Shown: positions 25,206 to 34,521, counted from the stretch's first letter. The stretch is 64,000 bases of DNA from DATAVB01 sp036267955 (GCA_036267955.1 DATAVB010000143.1:12787-76786), one strand, 5' to 3'. Notes: generated from the sequence alone by a model not told the origin. Numbers and translations: made by a program.

Positions 25206-26417
25206 TCAGCCGCGGGGCCCGGTCTCCGGAGCCTCCGCCTGCAGTTGGGCCAACCGGTGCGGGTCCTGCGCCTCCATCCAGCGGACCACGTCGATGAACG
25301 GCACGCAGTACGTGTTGGGCTTTCCGCAGGCCTTCAGGGCGAAATTCGCCAGTGCCTGCGTGTACGCGTTGTTGTTCCATTCCTCGAAATGATTGCCGAG
25401 AATCAGCGGCGCGCGATTTCCGTTGTAGGTGGCGCCGTACATGTCGAGGTACGTCTGCGTGATCTGCGCCGTATCCTGGGCGGACTTCGCTTTCGGCACA
25501 TTGGCGCTGGCCTGCTCCTGTGCGAACCAGAAGTTGTAGTCCATCGTGATGACCTTGTGGTCGGTGCCGGCGAGCGGGAAGTCGGCCATTCCCATCTGCC
25601 AGATGCCGTGCGCCTTCGTCGGCCAGGCGATGCCGGCACGGTCCGGGCTGGAGTCGTAAATCATCTTGTGCGCTCGCAACGCCGGAAAAAGCTGGTCGGT
25701 TTTGCCTTCCAGACAAGGCGTGCGCTCGCCCTTGATGCTGCTGACCGGCACGGCGAGTTTTGGCATTCCGGGAATCATGTCCATCTTGGCGTGATTGCGA
25801 TACACGTTGAAGAACTGGTCGAGATCGCTGTTCCAGTCGGCCGTCGACCAGACGTTGCCGCCGGGCGGGTTGTCGGAACAGAAGTGCCCCATGAAGTGGG
25901 TGCCGATCTCGTCGCCCAGCGAATATCCCTTGTTGAGATCCTTGATCTCCTGGACCACGTCGGCCGGCGAGTTCCAGGATCCCAGCGAGCTCTTCCCGAC
26001 CCCGTGCCCCGGACCGTGATAGTTGTCCTTGTGTTGCTCGTCCAGGAGGTACAGGCCGGTCAGGAAGCCGGTGAATCGCAGCGGAACGCGTTTGGCGATG
26101 GACTGCCAGAATTCCCACTTTTCATGCCAGCCGACACCGTCGAACGAGAAGACGATGAATTGCGGCGGCTTTTCTCCGGGCTTGAGCTTCTTGGGCGTGA
26201 AATAGGCCGCGGGCCCGACCGGCGCCGGTTTGGTCGGCTGGGTAGTCGGTCTCGAACCGGGTTTGTCGCCCGTCGGGCTGCCGCTGGTGCCGGCCGCTGC
26301 GGAGGTTGTGTTCTTGGACGGATCGGGAGAGCCGTTGCTCGTGCTGCTGCAGGCGGCAGCCAACAAAGCGGTGGCGACGGTCAGTCCGACGGCCGCGGTC
26401 GCGAGTCGTCTGTCCAC
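25206..26417 (-). CDS. Polysaccharide-deacetylase-like lipoprotein
   Basis: 403-aa lipoprotein. GTG 26417 is chosen because CAGGAGG lies 9 bp upstream and it directly begins a lipoprotein signal peptide (VDRRLATAAVGLTVATALLAAAC). A Ser/Thr/Pro-rich linker leads to a NodB-like domain: FIVFSFDGVGW is the motif-1 region with catalytic/metal Asp, and EIGTHFMGHF (H-x3-H) is the metal-binding pair; GNHFEEWNN lies near the end. It is likely to deacetylate a wall or surface glycan, but the substrate is unknown. The motif-1 form SFDG rather than TFDD is divergent, so activity is not certain. The 286 bp upstream show no gene. Confidence 0.8.
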   Translation of the reverse strand: MDRRLATAAVGLTVATALLAAACSSTSNGSPDPSKNTTSAAAGTSGSPTGDKPGSRPTTQPTKPAPVGPAAYFTPKKLKPGEKPPQFIVFSFDGVGWHEKWEFWQSIAKRVPLRFTGFLTGLYLLDEQHKDNYHGPGHGVGKSSLGSWNSPADVVQEIKDLNKGYSLGDEIGTHFMGHFCSDNPPGGNVWSTADWNSDLDQFFNVYRNHAKMDMIPGMPKLAVPVSSIKGERTPCLEGKTDQLFPALRAHKMIYDSSPDRAGIAWPTKAHGIWQMGMADFPLAGTDHKVITMDYNFWFAQEQASANVPKAKSAQDTAQITQTYLDMYGATYNGNRAPLILGNHFEEWNNNAYTQALANFALKACGKPNTYCVPFIDVVRWMEAQDPHRLAQLQAEAPETGPRG

Positions 26418-26703
26418 AGCGGGTGGCCTCCTGATTAGCCTCGGTTGCACGTCGTCGGTCCTGACGTCTGGGATCGGCGCCTCGTTGACATCAGTCGCGG
26501 TGGCAACACCGAACCGGGCCCGGAAAAGGCAACATCGCCTGACCGATCGTCTCATCGCGCCATCGGCCCGGTCTCCCGGACACGCCGCCCAACCGGACCC
26601 CGTCACCACCTGCGATCCGTCGGCCGCCCAAAAAGTTGGCGGAAATGTGAGATCGGTCTAACAAGCCTTCAATTCTGAGGTGCGGGCCTGCTGGTGAACC
26701 GAC

Positions 26704-27633
26704 TCAGCCCGACTGCGAGACGCGGGATTCGTCGATCGATTCACCGGAATCAGCGACCCGATCGGTCGGCCCACCCGACGAGCTGAGCTGGCCCGGCGAG
26801 CCGAGTTGGTCCGACGGGCTCAGTTGGTCCGGCGAGCTCAGTTGGTCCGACGGGCTCAGCGGCTCCGGGTCCGACAGCGGAACGGAATCCAGCCGGCGGG
26901 CCCAGCGCGAGGCCGCGTAACTGATCAGATATCCGAGCCCGAGCGCCGCCGCCCCGGCCGGCAGATCCAGCACGTAGTGATTTCCGGTCGCGAGCACGTC
27001 GAGCCCGGTGAGCACCGGATAGACCAGCCAGCCGTACCGGACGCCCCGGTGCTTCGCGGTCCGGAACATCGTGATGGCGCACCACAGCGCAAACGCGAAA
27101 TGCAGCGACGGCATCGAGGCGAATTGGTCCGCGGCCACCTTGGTCGGGCCGCTCTCGTAACTGCCGATGGTGTGGAAATGCGAAACCGTGTCGAGAACTC
27201 CGGAACCCGGAATGAGCCGCGGCGGCGCCGTCGGGGCGAACCAGAATACGGCCAGACCGATCAGGGCCATAAGCACGAATGCCCGGCGCTCGGCCCGGTA
27301 CCGGTCGACGTGCCGGAAGATCAGCCACAGCAGGATGCAGATCGGCACCATGAAATGCATTGCCACGTAGTAGTAGTTGGCCAGCACGGCCAGCGGCTCG
27401 AATTTCGGCAGGGCCCGGTTGAGCGGATGCAGCAGGTCGATGTGCCAGCGCTGTTCGAGGTCCAGCAATGTGCGGCCCCGGTCGTAGGCGGCATGCGCCT
27501 GCAGCGGCACGTCGTCCTGGATCATCGAGTAGAGCCCGAAACCCAGGACGAGCAGCGCCGCCTCCTGCCACAGTCGCGGCGGTCGCTGGAGCGCTCGCCG
27601 CATTGTGGCCAGCATTATCAGGATGGGCTGCAT
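26704..27633 (-). CDS. PAP2-family membrane phosphatase/inositolphosphotransferase-like
   Basis: 309-aa membrane protein with six or so hydrophobic segments. The PAP2 active-site motifs are visible: SMPSLHFAFALW (motif 2 Ser-x-His) and GNHYVLDLPAG (motif 3 His and Asp). The long first part (DDVPLQAHAAYDRGRTLLDLEQRW) resembles the AUR1/Ipt1-like PAP2 subgroup in actinobacteria, which transfer or release phospho-groups on lipids. The C-terminal 60 residues are a repetitive Ser/Asp/Gln-rich tail (SPDQLSPSDQL units) from 18-bp DNA repeats at about 26800-26870. Confidence 0.87.
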   Translation of the reverse strand: MQPILIMLATMRRALQRPPRLWQEAALLVLGFGLYSMIQDDVPLQAHAAYDRGRTLLDLEQRWHIDLLHPLNRALPKFEPLAVLANYYYVAMHFMVPICILLWLIFRHVDRYRAERRAFVLMALIGLAVFWFAPTAPPRLIPGSGVLDTVSHFHTIGSYESGPTKVAADQFASMPSLHFAFALWCAITMFRTAKHRGVRYGWLVYPVLTGLDVLATGNHYVLDLPAGAAALGLGYLISYAASRWARRLDSVPLSDPEPLSPSDQLSSPDQLSPSDQLGSPGQLSSSGGPTDRVADSGESIDESRVSQSG

Positions 27634-27718
27634 CCCACCCCCGTCCGCCGTACGACCGCATCGTCGGTTCCAGACTACCGACCGGATCTTGCTGCGTCCC
27701 GGCAGAACTCGCCGGTGC

Positions 27719-28702
27719 CTACGACTGGACGGAGTCGTCCGCGGCGCTGAGGTGCGGCACTGGAACGGTGCCCATCCGGCCGGCCTGGAAGTCCTCGAAG
27801 GCCTGCACGACCTCGTCCCGGGTGTTCATCACGAACGGCCCGTACCGCGCGATCGGCTCCCGGATCGGCAATCCACCGAGCACCAGGATCTCCCAGCCGT
27901 TGGTCGCGGCCTGCGGCTGGGACGCGGCCGCCTGCATCGTCAGCGCGTCGCCGGCTCCGAATACCGCGAGCTGTCCCTCCTCAAGCGGACGGTCGCCGAC
28001 ACCGACCACACCGTGCCCGGACAGTACGTACACCAGGGCGTTGAAGTCCTGCGGCCACGGCATCCTCAGCCGGGCGCCGGGTGCGACGGTGGCGTGCAGG
28101 TAGGTGATCGGGGTGAAGGTGCTGCCCGGGCCGGAATGTCCGGCGAGGTCGCCCGCGATGATCCGCACCAACGCGCCGCCGTCGCCACTGGAGAGCAGGG
28201 TGGCGTCGCCGGCGCCGATGTCCTGATAGCGCGGCGCGGTGAATTTCGCCGATCTGGGCAGGTTCACCCACAGCTGTACGCCGTGGAACAGCCCGCCGCT
28301 GGCGACCAGCGCCTCCGGCGGCTTCTCGATGTGCTGCAGCCCGGATCCGGCGGTCATCCACTGGGTGGCGCCGTCGGTGATCAGCCCGCCGCCGCCGGTG
28401 GTGTCCTGGTGTTCGAACGCGCCGTCGATGATGTAGGTGACGGTCTCGAAGCCGCGGTGCGGGTGCCACGGCGTGCCCTTGGCCTCACCCGGCGCGTACT
28501 CCACCGCGCCCATGTGATCCAGCAGCAGGAACGGGTCGGCGAGCGACACATCAATGCCGGGGAACGGGCGGCGGACCTCGAAGCCCTCGCCCTCCAGATG
28601 CCGGGCGGCGGTGACGACTTTGCTGACCCCGCGCCAGGCGGTGTCGGCGGGAAGGTCTGGCAGGCGGGGCAGGGTGAGTGTGTCGGCGGTGACGGCGGGC
28701 AT
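27719..28702 (-). CDS. Pirin-family protein
   Basis: 327-aa bicupin protein of the pirin family. The N-terminal cupin carries the metal ligands in GTPWHPHRGFETVTYIIDG and the Glu/His set (FEHQDTTG, SGLQHIEKP). The C-terminal cupin follows after about residue 180. Pirins bind iron or another metal; some act as quercetin dioxygenases, others as regulators, and the role here is open. The start has GAGGAGG 5 bp upstream. It is a single gene with no obvious operon partner. Confidence 0.9.
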   Translation of the reverse strand: MPAVTADTLTLPRLPDLPADTAWRGVSKVVTAARHLEGEGFEVRRPFPGIDVSLADPFLLLDHMGAVEYAPGEAKGTPWHPHRGFETVTYIIDGAFEHQDTTGGGGLITDGATQWMTAGSGLQHIEKPPEALVASGGLFHGVQLWVNLPRSAKFTAPRYQDIGAGDATLLSSGDGGALVRIIAGDLAGHSGPGSTFTPITYLHATVAPGARLRMPWPQDFNALVYVLSGHGVVGVGDRPLEEGQLAVFGAGDALTMQAAASQPQAATNGWEILVLGGLPIREPIARYGPFVMNTRDEVVQAFEDFQAGRMGTVPVPHLSAADDSVQS

Positions 28703-28816
28703 AGCGGCCTCCTCGAAATGACGGTACCCAGCGAACTTAGTTGAACTCGCAACTATTCCGACGCGATACGCCCGAGCGGCGGCCCGGTTCGACCGGACCG
28801 CGACAGATTGTGGTGG

Positions 28817-29611
28817 CTAGCCGGACTGGCTGGTGGTGGCGACCGGTGCGGCAATCTCCTGCACCGGCCGGTCGGTGTTGCGCATCCGTTCGATCCGGGC
28901 CAACGCGAACGGCGCGCCCAGCGCGATGATCGCGAAGAGGAACCACTGCCCGACGTAGGCCAGGTGCTGCAGTTCGAACGCACCGCCGGTCGGGTTGGAC
29001 ATGTCCGGCGCCGGCAGCAGCTGCAGCTTCGACTCGGCCGAGAAGGAGATCAGCTCGGCGTACCCGCCGTACGTCGGCTGCCCGACCTGCCGGGCAATCG
29101 ACGGCACGTTCAGCCGGTTGATCTGCCCGCTCGGCAACGTGCCGGGCCGGCCGTTCGGCTCGCTGGGATAGACGCGCGCGGTGAGGCTCACCGTGCCGGT
29201 CGGCGGCGGCGGCACCTTCGGGGTCGCGTTGGCCGAGTCGCGCACCGGCAGCCAGCCGCGAACCACCAGCAGGGTGGGGCCGGCCTTGGTACGCAGCGGG
29301 GTGAGGACCAGCATCGCCGGGCTGTCGTTGACCTCGCGGTTGCGGACCAGCAGCTGGTGTTTCGGCTCGAAGGTGCCGGTCGCGGTGATCCGGCGGAACT
29401 GCTCCGCCCGGGTCGCCTGCTTGTCGACGGACAGCAGTTTGGCGACATCCTCCGGTGTGTGGTGATCGTTGCGCCGCAGGTCGTAGTTGCTGTCGTGTTT
29501 CCAGTAATAGCGGTGGATCTGCCAGACACCGGCCAGGCTGCAACCGATCGCGATGCCGACCGCGATGATCAGCAGCGCCACGTACCGTGGCTCGCGCAGC
29601 GTCTTCCACAC
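28817..29611 (-). CDS. SURF1-family cytochrome oxidase assembly protein
   Basis: 264-aa protein with two transmembrane segments, one N-terminal (YVALLIIAVGIAIGCSLAGVWQ) and one C-terminal (VGQWFLFAIIALGAPFALARI), flanking an external domain that contains the family motifs RRITATGTF, LVVRGWLP and GYAELI. SURF1 supports haem insertion into cytochrome c oxidase. GTG 29611 is chosen because it places the start directly before the typical LREPRYVALL anchor. An ATG at 29704 would overlap the TrmH gene by 50 bp. Together with the ctaG-like gene and copper chaperone it makes three oxidase-assembly genes in 15 kb. Confidence 0.88.
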   Translation of the reverse strand: MWKTLREPRYVALLIIAVGIAIGCSLAGVWQIHRYYWKHDSNYDLRRNDHHTPEDVAKLLSVDKQATRAEQFRRITATGTFEPKHQLLVRNREVNDSPAMLVLTPLRTKAGPTLLVVRGWLPVRDSANATPKVPPPPTGTVSLTARVYPSEPNGRPGTLPSGQINRLNVPSIARQVGQPTYGGYAELISFSAESKLQLLPAPDMSNPTGGAFELQHLAYVGQWFLFAIIALGAPFALARIERMRNTDRPVQEIAAPVATTSQSG

Positions 29612-29654
29612 GGTTTTGACGGTACGGCGCGGCCGCTGCCGGGTCGCCTCCGGG

Positions 29655-30452
29655 TCAGCGGTTGCGTTGCCGGGCCGCCTCGTACAGCACGATCGAGCCG
29701 GCATTGGCGGCGTTGAGCGAGCTCGCGCTGCCGACGATCGGGATCCGGGCCACCTCGTCGCACGACTCCCGCCAGCCCACGCTCATCCCGGCCGTCTCGT
29801 TGCCGATCACCAGCAACGTCGGGCCGGTCAGATCGGCCGCCGCGAGGTCGACGGTGCCCACCTCGTCGGTGCCGACGATCCGGGCCCGGTCACCGATCCA
29901 GTCGAGCACCTCGCGGTGCGACCCGGTCCGGACGACCGGCAACCCGAACAGCGAGCCGGTGCTGGCCCGGACCGCCTTCGGGTCGTAGACATCGGCGGCG
30001 TGACCGGTGACGACCAGGCCGTGCGCACCGAGCGCGTCGGCCGACCGGACCAGGGTCCCCACATTTCCCGGCCCCACCGGCCGGTCGAAGACGACACCCA
30101 GGAAGTCGGCCGGCACCGGGATCCGGGTCAGGTCGTCCGGCGGGGTGCGCACCACCGCGATCAGCTCCGGGGTGTCCGCCTCCTTGTCGCCCAGCTCGCG
30201 CAGCAGTTCGGCTGTCATCGCCATCCGCGGCGCGTCGGTGCCGGCCAGCAGTTCGCGGGCCCAGTTCGAGAGCGGCCGGTCGGCGGGATGCAGCAGCATC
30301 TCGAACGGCCAGCCGTTGCCGGCGGCCAGGCTGATCGGACGGACACCGTGCACGACGAACGCGCCGGCCCGGTGCCGCTTGGTCCGGTTGCCGAGCAGCG
30401 CCTGCCACTGCTGGAAGCGCGCATTGCGCGTGCTGATCACCGGAGTGCTCAT
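29655..30452 (-). CDS. TrmH/SpoU-family RNA 2'-O-methyltransferase
   Basis: 265-aa SPOUT-class RNA methyltransferase that uses SAM to methylate a ribose in rRNA or tRNA. The N-terminal substrate-binding domain (VVHGVRPISLAAGNGWPFEMLL) precedes the knotted SPOUT domain. Three motifs are visible: VVFDRPVGPGNVGTLVRSADALGAHGLVV (motif 1), LLVIGNETAGMS (motif 2) and SASSLNAANAGSIVLYEAARQR (motif 3). The usual Asn-Glu-Gly of motif 2 reads NETAG. The RNA target cannot be determined. It is likely cotranscribed with the SURF1 gene downstream and is divergent from the LacI gene. Confidence 0.92.
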   Translation of the reverse strand: MSTPVISTRNARFQQWQALLGNRTKRHRAGAFVVHGVRPISLAAGNGWPFEMLLHPADRPLSNWARELLAGTDAPRMAMTAELLRELGDKEADTPELIAVVRTPPDDLTRIPVPADFLGVVFDRPVGPGNVGTLVRSADALGAHGLVVTGHAADVYDPKAVRASTGSLFGLPVVRTGSHREVLDWIGDRARIVGTDEVGTVDLAAADLTGPTLLVIGNETAGMSVGWRESCDEVARIPIVGSASSLNAANAGSIVLYEAARQRNR

Positions 30453-30537
30453 GACATCACCATGGCGTCCTCATAACCGCGGAAAACGATACCCTCCCGC
30501 GTAAGCTGACAGCCGTGACTGACGGCTGGAGGGGCCC

Positions 30538-31578
30538 GTGACATCGTTGTCCGGCCGGAATGGCGGCCGCGCGGCGGATCCGCGGCCCACGATGAAGGAC
30601 GTCGCCGCGGTTGCCGGGGTCAGCGTGAAGACCGTGTCCCGAGCCTTGAACGACGAGTCCGGAGTGCAGCAGGCGACCCGCGACCGGGTCCAGGCGGTCG
30701 CCCGGCAGCTCGGCTTCCGCCGTAACGACATCGCGGCCAGCCTGCGCCGGCTCGACCAGTCGATGGCCACCATCGGCCTGCTTATCGAGGACGTGAGCAA
30801 CCCGTTCTACGCGGCCGTGACCCGCGGCGTGGAGGAGATAACCCGCGAACACGAGTATCTGTTGATCGCGGCCAGCTCGGACGAGGACCCGGAGCTGGAA
30901 CGCGAGACGCTCTCAGCCTTCCTGTCCCGGCGGGTCGATGGGCTCATCGTCGTGCCGGCCGGCGGAGACCACTCCTATTTGGCACCGGACGTCGCCCGTG
31001 GCACCCCGATGGTGTTCGCCGACCGGCCGGCCGCCGGCGTGGACGCCGACGCCGTGGTGGTGGCGAATGTACGGGGCGCGGCCGACGGGGTCCGGCACCT
31101 GATCGGGTACGGACATCGCCGGATCGGTTACGTGGGTGATATTCCGGGCCTCTACACCGCCCGCGAGCGCTACCGCGGCTACACCAACGCGTTGCGCTCG
31201 GCGAAGCTCGGCCTGGACAAGGAGCTGGTCCGGCAGGGTGCGCACGACATCGAGAGCGCGGCCCGGGCCGCCGCCGAGCTGCTCGCCCTCGCCGATCCGC
31301 CGACCGCGATCTTCGCCGGCAACAACCGGGCCACCATCGGGGTGCTGCGTCAGCTCCGGCAGAGCGGCACCCGAGTCGCCGTGGTCGGCTTCGACGACTT
31401 CGAGCTGGCCGACGTCCTGGATCCCGCCGTCACCGTCGTCGGCTGCGATGCCCGCGCCCTCGGCCGGGCCGCCGCCGAGCGGCTCTTTGCCCGGTTGGCC
31501 GGGGACAACACCCCGGTCAACACCACCGTGCTGCCCACCACCCTCACCGAGCGGGGCTCGGGCGAGTTGCGCCCCTGA
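30538..31578 (+). CDS. LacI-family transcriptional regulator
   Basis: 346-aa repressor. The N-terminal helix-turn-helix and hinge helix (TMKDVAAVAGVSVKTVSRALNDESGVQQATRDRVQAVARQLGFRRND) begin at about residue 18, followed by a periplasmic-binding-protein-like effector domain (TIGLLIEDVSNPFYAAVTRGVEE ... FAGNNRATIGVLRQL). The start is GTG with GGAGGGG 4 bp upstream. No sugar-transport or catabolic genes lie beside it, so its target is elsewhere or is the gene itself. The effector is presumably a sugar. Confidence 0.92.
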   Translation: MTSLSGRNGGRAADPRPTMKDVAAVAGVSVKTVSRALNDESGVQQATRDRVQAVARQLGFRRNDIAASLRRLDQSMATIGLLIEDVSNPFYAAVTRGVEEITREHEYLLIAASSDEDPELERETLSAFLSRRVDGLIVVPAGGDHSYLAPDVARGTPMVFADRPAAGVDADAVVVANVRGAADGVRHLIGYGHRRIGYVGDIPGLYTARERYRGYTNALRSAKLGLDKELVRQGAHDIESAARAAAELLALADPPTAIFAGNNRATIGVLRQLRQSGTRVAVVGFDDFELADVLDPAVTVVGCDARALGRAAAERLFARLAGDNTPVNTTVLPTTLTERGSGELRP

Positions 31579-31613
31579 ACCGACACCGCCCCTGAACCGA
31601 CACCCGACCCGAA

Positions 31614-32411
31614 CTACACCCGGGCGTACTGCAGCTGCATGATGCGCAGGGAGATCGCCTGACCGCTCTTCGGCCCGTAGACCAGGGCACCGGAGAGAAT
31701 CACGAACCGGCCTTTCGCCACCGCATATTCGGTCGTGTAAGCCTTGACCGAGGCCAGGTGACCGGTCTTGGTCGTCAGGCCGGGCAGGTCTTTCGCCGAC
31801 TTCAGCCCGAAATTCTTCGATTCCCAGGCGGCGAATGAGCAGGCGTCGGCGGTGCCGGCGAATTGATACACCGTGGTGAATTCGGTGACCCGGCCCGGCT
31901 TTCCCGCGGTGCCCTTGGTCCAGGTCAGCTGATATCCACCGCGGTAATGGATCTTGGTCAGGAACGCCGCCGCGCCGCTGACCCCCTTGTACGTCTCGTG
32001 TACCAGCACGGTCAGCGGCTGCGATCCCGACGCCTTGACGTTGGTCGGGACCTTGTCCGGTGACTTCAGCAGGATCGCCTTGCGCGGGCTGCTCGCCTTG
32101 GTTGCCGCATGCGTACCCGGGCAACTGTGCGACACCGGTTTCTTCGGCGGTTTTGTGGTGGGCGCCGGCTTGGTGGTCGGCGGCGCAGTGGTGCTGGTGG
32201 GCGCCGGTTTGGTGGTTGGTGGTGCGGTCGTCGTCGGGTCGGCGCTCGACGTGGGTGTGATGGAGGTGGATGCGTTGGTCGGCAGGGCGTCGATCGCTAC
32301 GCCGCGGCCGGCGGTCGCCGTGGTGCACGCGGTGCCCGAGAACAGTACGGCCGCGAACAGTACGGCCAACGCCGCCGCCCGGACCGCCTTCGTTGTGCGC
32401 ACGGCCGTCAC
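31614..32411 (-). CDS. Uncharacterised lipoprotein with Thr/Pro linker
   Basis: 265 aa from GTG 32411 (GTG 32402 is an alternative). A basic N-terminus and hydrophobic stretch (AALAVLFAAVLFSGTAC) end in a weak lipobox, so lipid anchoring is likely but not certain. A long linker of TTAPPTTKPAPT units follows, then a C-terminal domain of about 160 residues with a beta-rich look (LTVLVHETYKGVSGAAAFLTKIHYRGGYQLTWTKG ... GRFVILSGALVYGPKSGQAISLRIMQLQYARV). I do not recognise the domain. It is 45 bp downstream of the XRE regulator on the same strand. Confidence 0.72.
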   Translation of the reverse strand: MTAVRTTKAVRAAALAVLFAAVLFSGTACTTATAGRGVAIDALPTNASTSITPTSSADPTTTAPPTTKPAPTSTTAPPTTKPAPTTKPPKKPVSHSCPGTHAATKASSPRKAILLKSPDKVPTNVKASGSQPLTVLVHETYKGVSGAAAFLTKIHYRGGYQLTWTKGTAGKPGRVTEFTTVYQFAGTADACSFAAWESKNFGLKSAKDLPGLTTKTGHLASVKAYTTEYAVAKGRFVILSGALVYGPKSGQAISLRIMQLQYARV

Positions 32412-32455
32412 TTTAGTGACAACTGGTGGGGACGTACGGCAATTGCGGTGGTCCG

Positions 32456-33391
32456 TTACGTATGGGGCATCGTCGTGTGGGCCATGGTGGTGTGGGCCAT
32501 CGTCGTGTGGGGCATGGTGGTGTGCGGCAGGGCTGTCTGGTGCAGGGCCGGCTCGGCACTCATCCGCTGCCGCCCGATCACCGCCAGCAACCGAAACTGT
32601 TCCGCGGCGCCGGTGCCTGGCTGGGGGGTGAAGACCAGCAGCTTCTGGTCGTATTCGGGGGTCAGCAGCGTCTCGCAGTCGATGTGGATCAGCCCGACCT
32701 CCGGGTGCCGGATCCGTTTCCGATCCGCCTGGCGTACGGCCACATCGTGCCGCTCCCACAGCTCCGCGAACTCCGGACTCGCCGCGCTCAGTTTCCGTAC
32801 CAGGCCCGTCACGTCCGGATCGCCGTGCCGCCGGCCGGCGGCCGCCCGCAGGTCGGCGACGTGCGCCAGCGTGTGGTGCGCCTGGTCCTCGACCGGATAC
32901 CGGGCCCGCATCGCCGGATCGGTGAACCAGTGCCAAACGGTGTTTCGGTCCAGGCCGCGGCTGCCTGCGATGTCGCCGAGCAGCGCCACCGACAGCGGAT
33001 TCTGGACCAGCACATCGCCGATGTCGCTGACAACCGTCACCGGGATGTCGGTCATCCGGTCGATCAGTTGCAGCATCGCCGGTCGAACGTGCCCGGTCGG
33101 TCCGGTCGGCAGCGGCGGCTGCTGACCGGCGAGGTAGAAGAGGTGGTCCCGCTCGTCGTCGGACAGCCGCAGCGCCCGGGCGAGCGCGGCGAGCACCTGG
33201 GTTGACGGATGCGGACCGCGGGCCTGCTCCAGCCGAACGTAATAGTCGGCCGACATGCCGGCCAGCGCCGCGACCTCCTCGCGCCGCAGCCCGGCCGTGC
33301 GGCGACGCGGCCCCTCGGTCAGCCCGACGTCGCCCGGTTGCACACTGGCCCGACGGTGGCGCAGGAAGTCGGCGAGTTGGTTGCGGTCCAT
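32456..33391 (-). CDS. XRE-family regulator with MmyB-like ligand domain
   Basis: 311-aa regulator. The N-terminal helix-turn-helix (LRREEVAALAGMSADYYVRLEQARG) is that of the actinobacterial XRE/MmyB class, followed by the MmyB-like domain (about 110-270), which in relatives binds a fatty-acid-like ligand. ATG 33391 begins MDRNQLADFLRHRRA. It is divergent from an aldo/keto reductase gene, a common pairing that suggests it controls that gene. The C-terminus ends in four near-identical units of HTTM(P/A), encoded by 15-bp tandem repeats at about 32458-32520; this tail is absent from the family core. Confidence 0.88.
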   Translation of the reverse strand: MDRNQLADFLRHRRASVQPGDVGLTEGPRRRTAGLRREEVAALAGMSADYYVRLEQARGPHPSTQVLAALARALRLSDDERDHLFYLAGQQPPLPTGPTGHVRPAMLQLIDRMTDIPVTVVSDIGDVLVQNPLSVALLGDIAGSRGLDRNTVWHWFTDPAMRARYPVEDQAHHTLAHVADLRAAAGRRHGDPDVTGLVRKLSAASPEFAELWERHDVAVRQADRKRIRHPEVGLIHIDCETLLTPEYDQKLLVFTPQPGTGAAEQFRLLAVIGRQRMSAEPALHQTALPHTTMPHTTMAHTTMAHTTMPHT

Positions 33392-33525
33392 GCCTCCAGC
33401 ATGCGGCAGTGGCACCGCGATGATCCAGGGACCGCCGATCCCATGATCGTCGCTCCGCTCCCGGACCGGTCCGGCCGCGGGCAGACTCGGGTCGTCAGCC
33501 GAAGAGCAGATCGACAGGAGCACAC

Positions 33526-34521
33526 ATGATTACGCGGTCATTGGGGACCACCGGACCGACCGTCTCGGCCATCGGCCTGGGCGCAATGGGGATGTCGGAC
33601 CTCTACGGTCCGGCCGATCGGAACGAGAGCATCGCCACCATCCACGCGGCGTTGGACGCCGGCGTCAACCTGATCGACACCGGCGACTTCTACGGGATGG
33701 GGCACAACGAACTGCTGATCGCCGAGGCGCTGCGCGGCCGGGATCGGGATCAGGTGCAGATCAGCGTGAAGTTCGGCGGGTTGCGCGACCCGGACGGTGC
33801 GTGGGTGGGCTATGACGGGCGGCCGATGGCGGTGCGGAACTTCGCCGCGTACAGCCTGCGCCGGCTCGACACCGACCACATCGACATCTATCGGCCGGCC
33901 CGGCTCGACCCGGCGGTCCCGATCGAGGACACCGTCGGCGCCATCGCCGATCTGATCAGGGCCGGGCACGTACGGCACATCGGGCTGTCCGAGGTGGGCG
34001 CGCAGACGCTGCGCCGGGCGCATGCGGTGCACCCGATCGCCGACCTGCAGATCGAGTACTCATTGCTGTCCCGCGGCATCGAGGACGACATCCTGCCGAC
34101 CTGCCGGGAGTTGGGCATCGGCATCACCGCGTACGGTGTGCTGTCCCGCGGGTTGCTGTCCGGCCGCTGGTCGGCGAACCGGGCGACGGACGGCACCGAC
34201 TTCCGCGTTCACAGTCCGCGCTTCTCCGGGGAGAACCTGGAACGCAACCTGGCGCTGGTCGAGGCGTTGCGGGCAGTCGCCGAGGCCAAGGGCGTGACGG
34301 TCGCTCAGCTCGCCATCGCCTGGGTGCTATCCCGCGGGACGGACATCGTGCCGGTGGTCGGCGCCCGGCGGACCGACCGGCTGGCCGAGACGCTCGGCTC
34401 GCTGGACGTCGAGTTGACCACGGCCGACCTGGCCGCCATCGAGGCGGCCGTACCGGCCGGTGCGGCAGCCGGAAACCGCTACGCCGAGGCGATGATCGCC
34501 AGTCTGGACAGCGAGCGCTGA
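33526..34521 (+). CDS. Aldo/keto reductase
   Basis: 331-aa NADPH-dependent reductase of the aldo/keto reductase superfamily, a TIM barrel. Catalytic Asp51 and Tyr56 are in IDTGDFYG and Lys82 is in SVKFGG. At the position of the catalytic His the sequence reads DIYRPARLDP, so His is replaced, as in several bacterial subfamilies acting on unusual carbonyls. The cofactor segment is VVGARRTDRLAETLG. ATG 33526 has AGGAG 5 bp upstream. It is divergent from the XRE regulator and ends 11 bp before a long hairpin. Confidence 0.92.
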   Translation: MITRSLGTTGPTVSAIGLGAMGMSDLYGPADRNESIATIHAALDAGVNLIDTGDFYGMGHNELLIAEALRGRDRDQVQISVKFGGLRDPDGAWVGYDGRPMAVRNFAAYSLRRLDTDHIDIYRPARLDPAVPIEDTVGAIADLIRAGHVRHIGLSEVGAQTLRRAHAVHPIADLQIEYSLLSRGIEDDILPTCRELGIGITAYGVLSRGLLSGRWSANRATDGTDFRVHSPRFSGENLERNLALVEALRAVAEAKGVTVAQLAIAWVLSRGTDIVPVVGARRTDRLAETLGSLDVELTTADLAAIEAAVPAGAAAGNRYAEAMIASLDSER

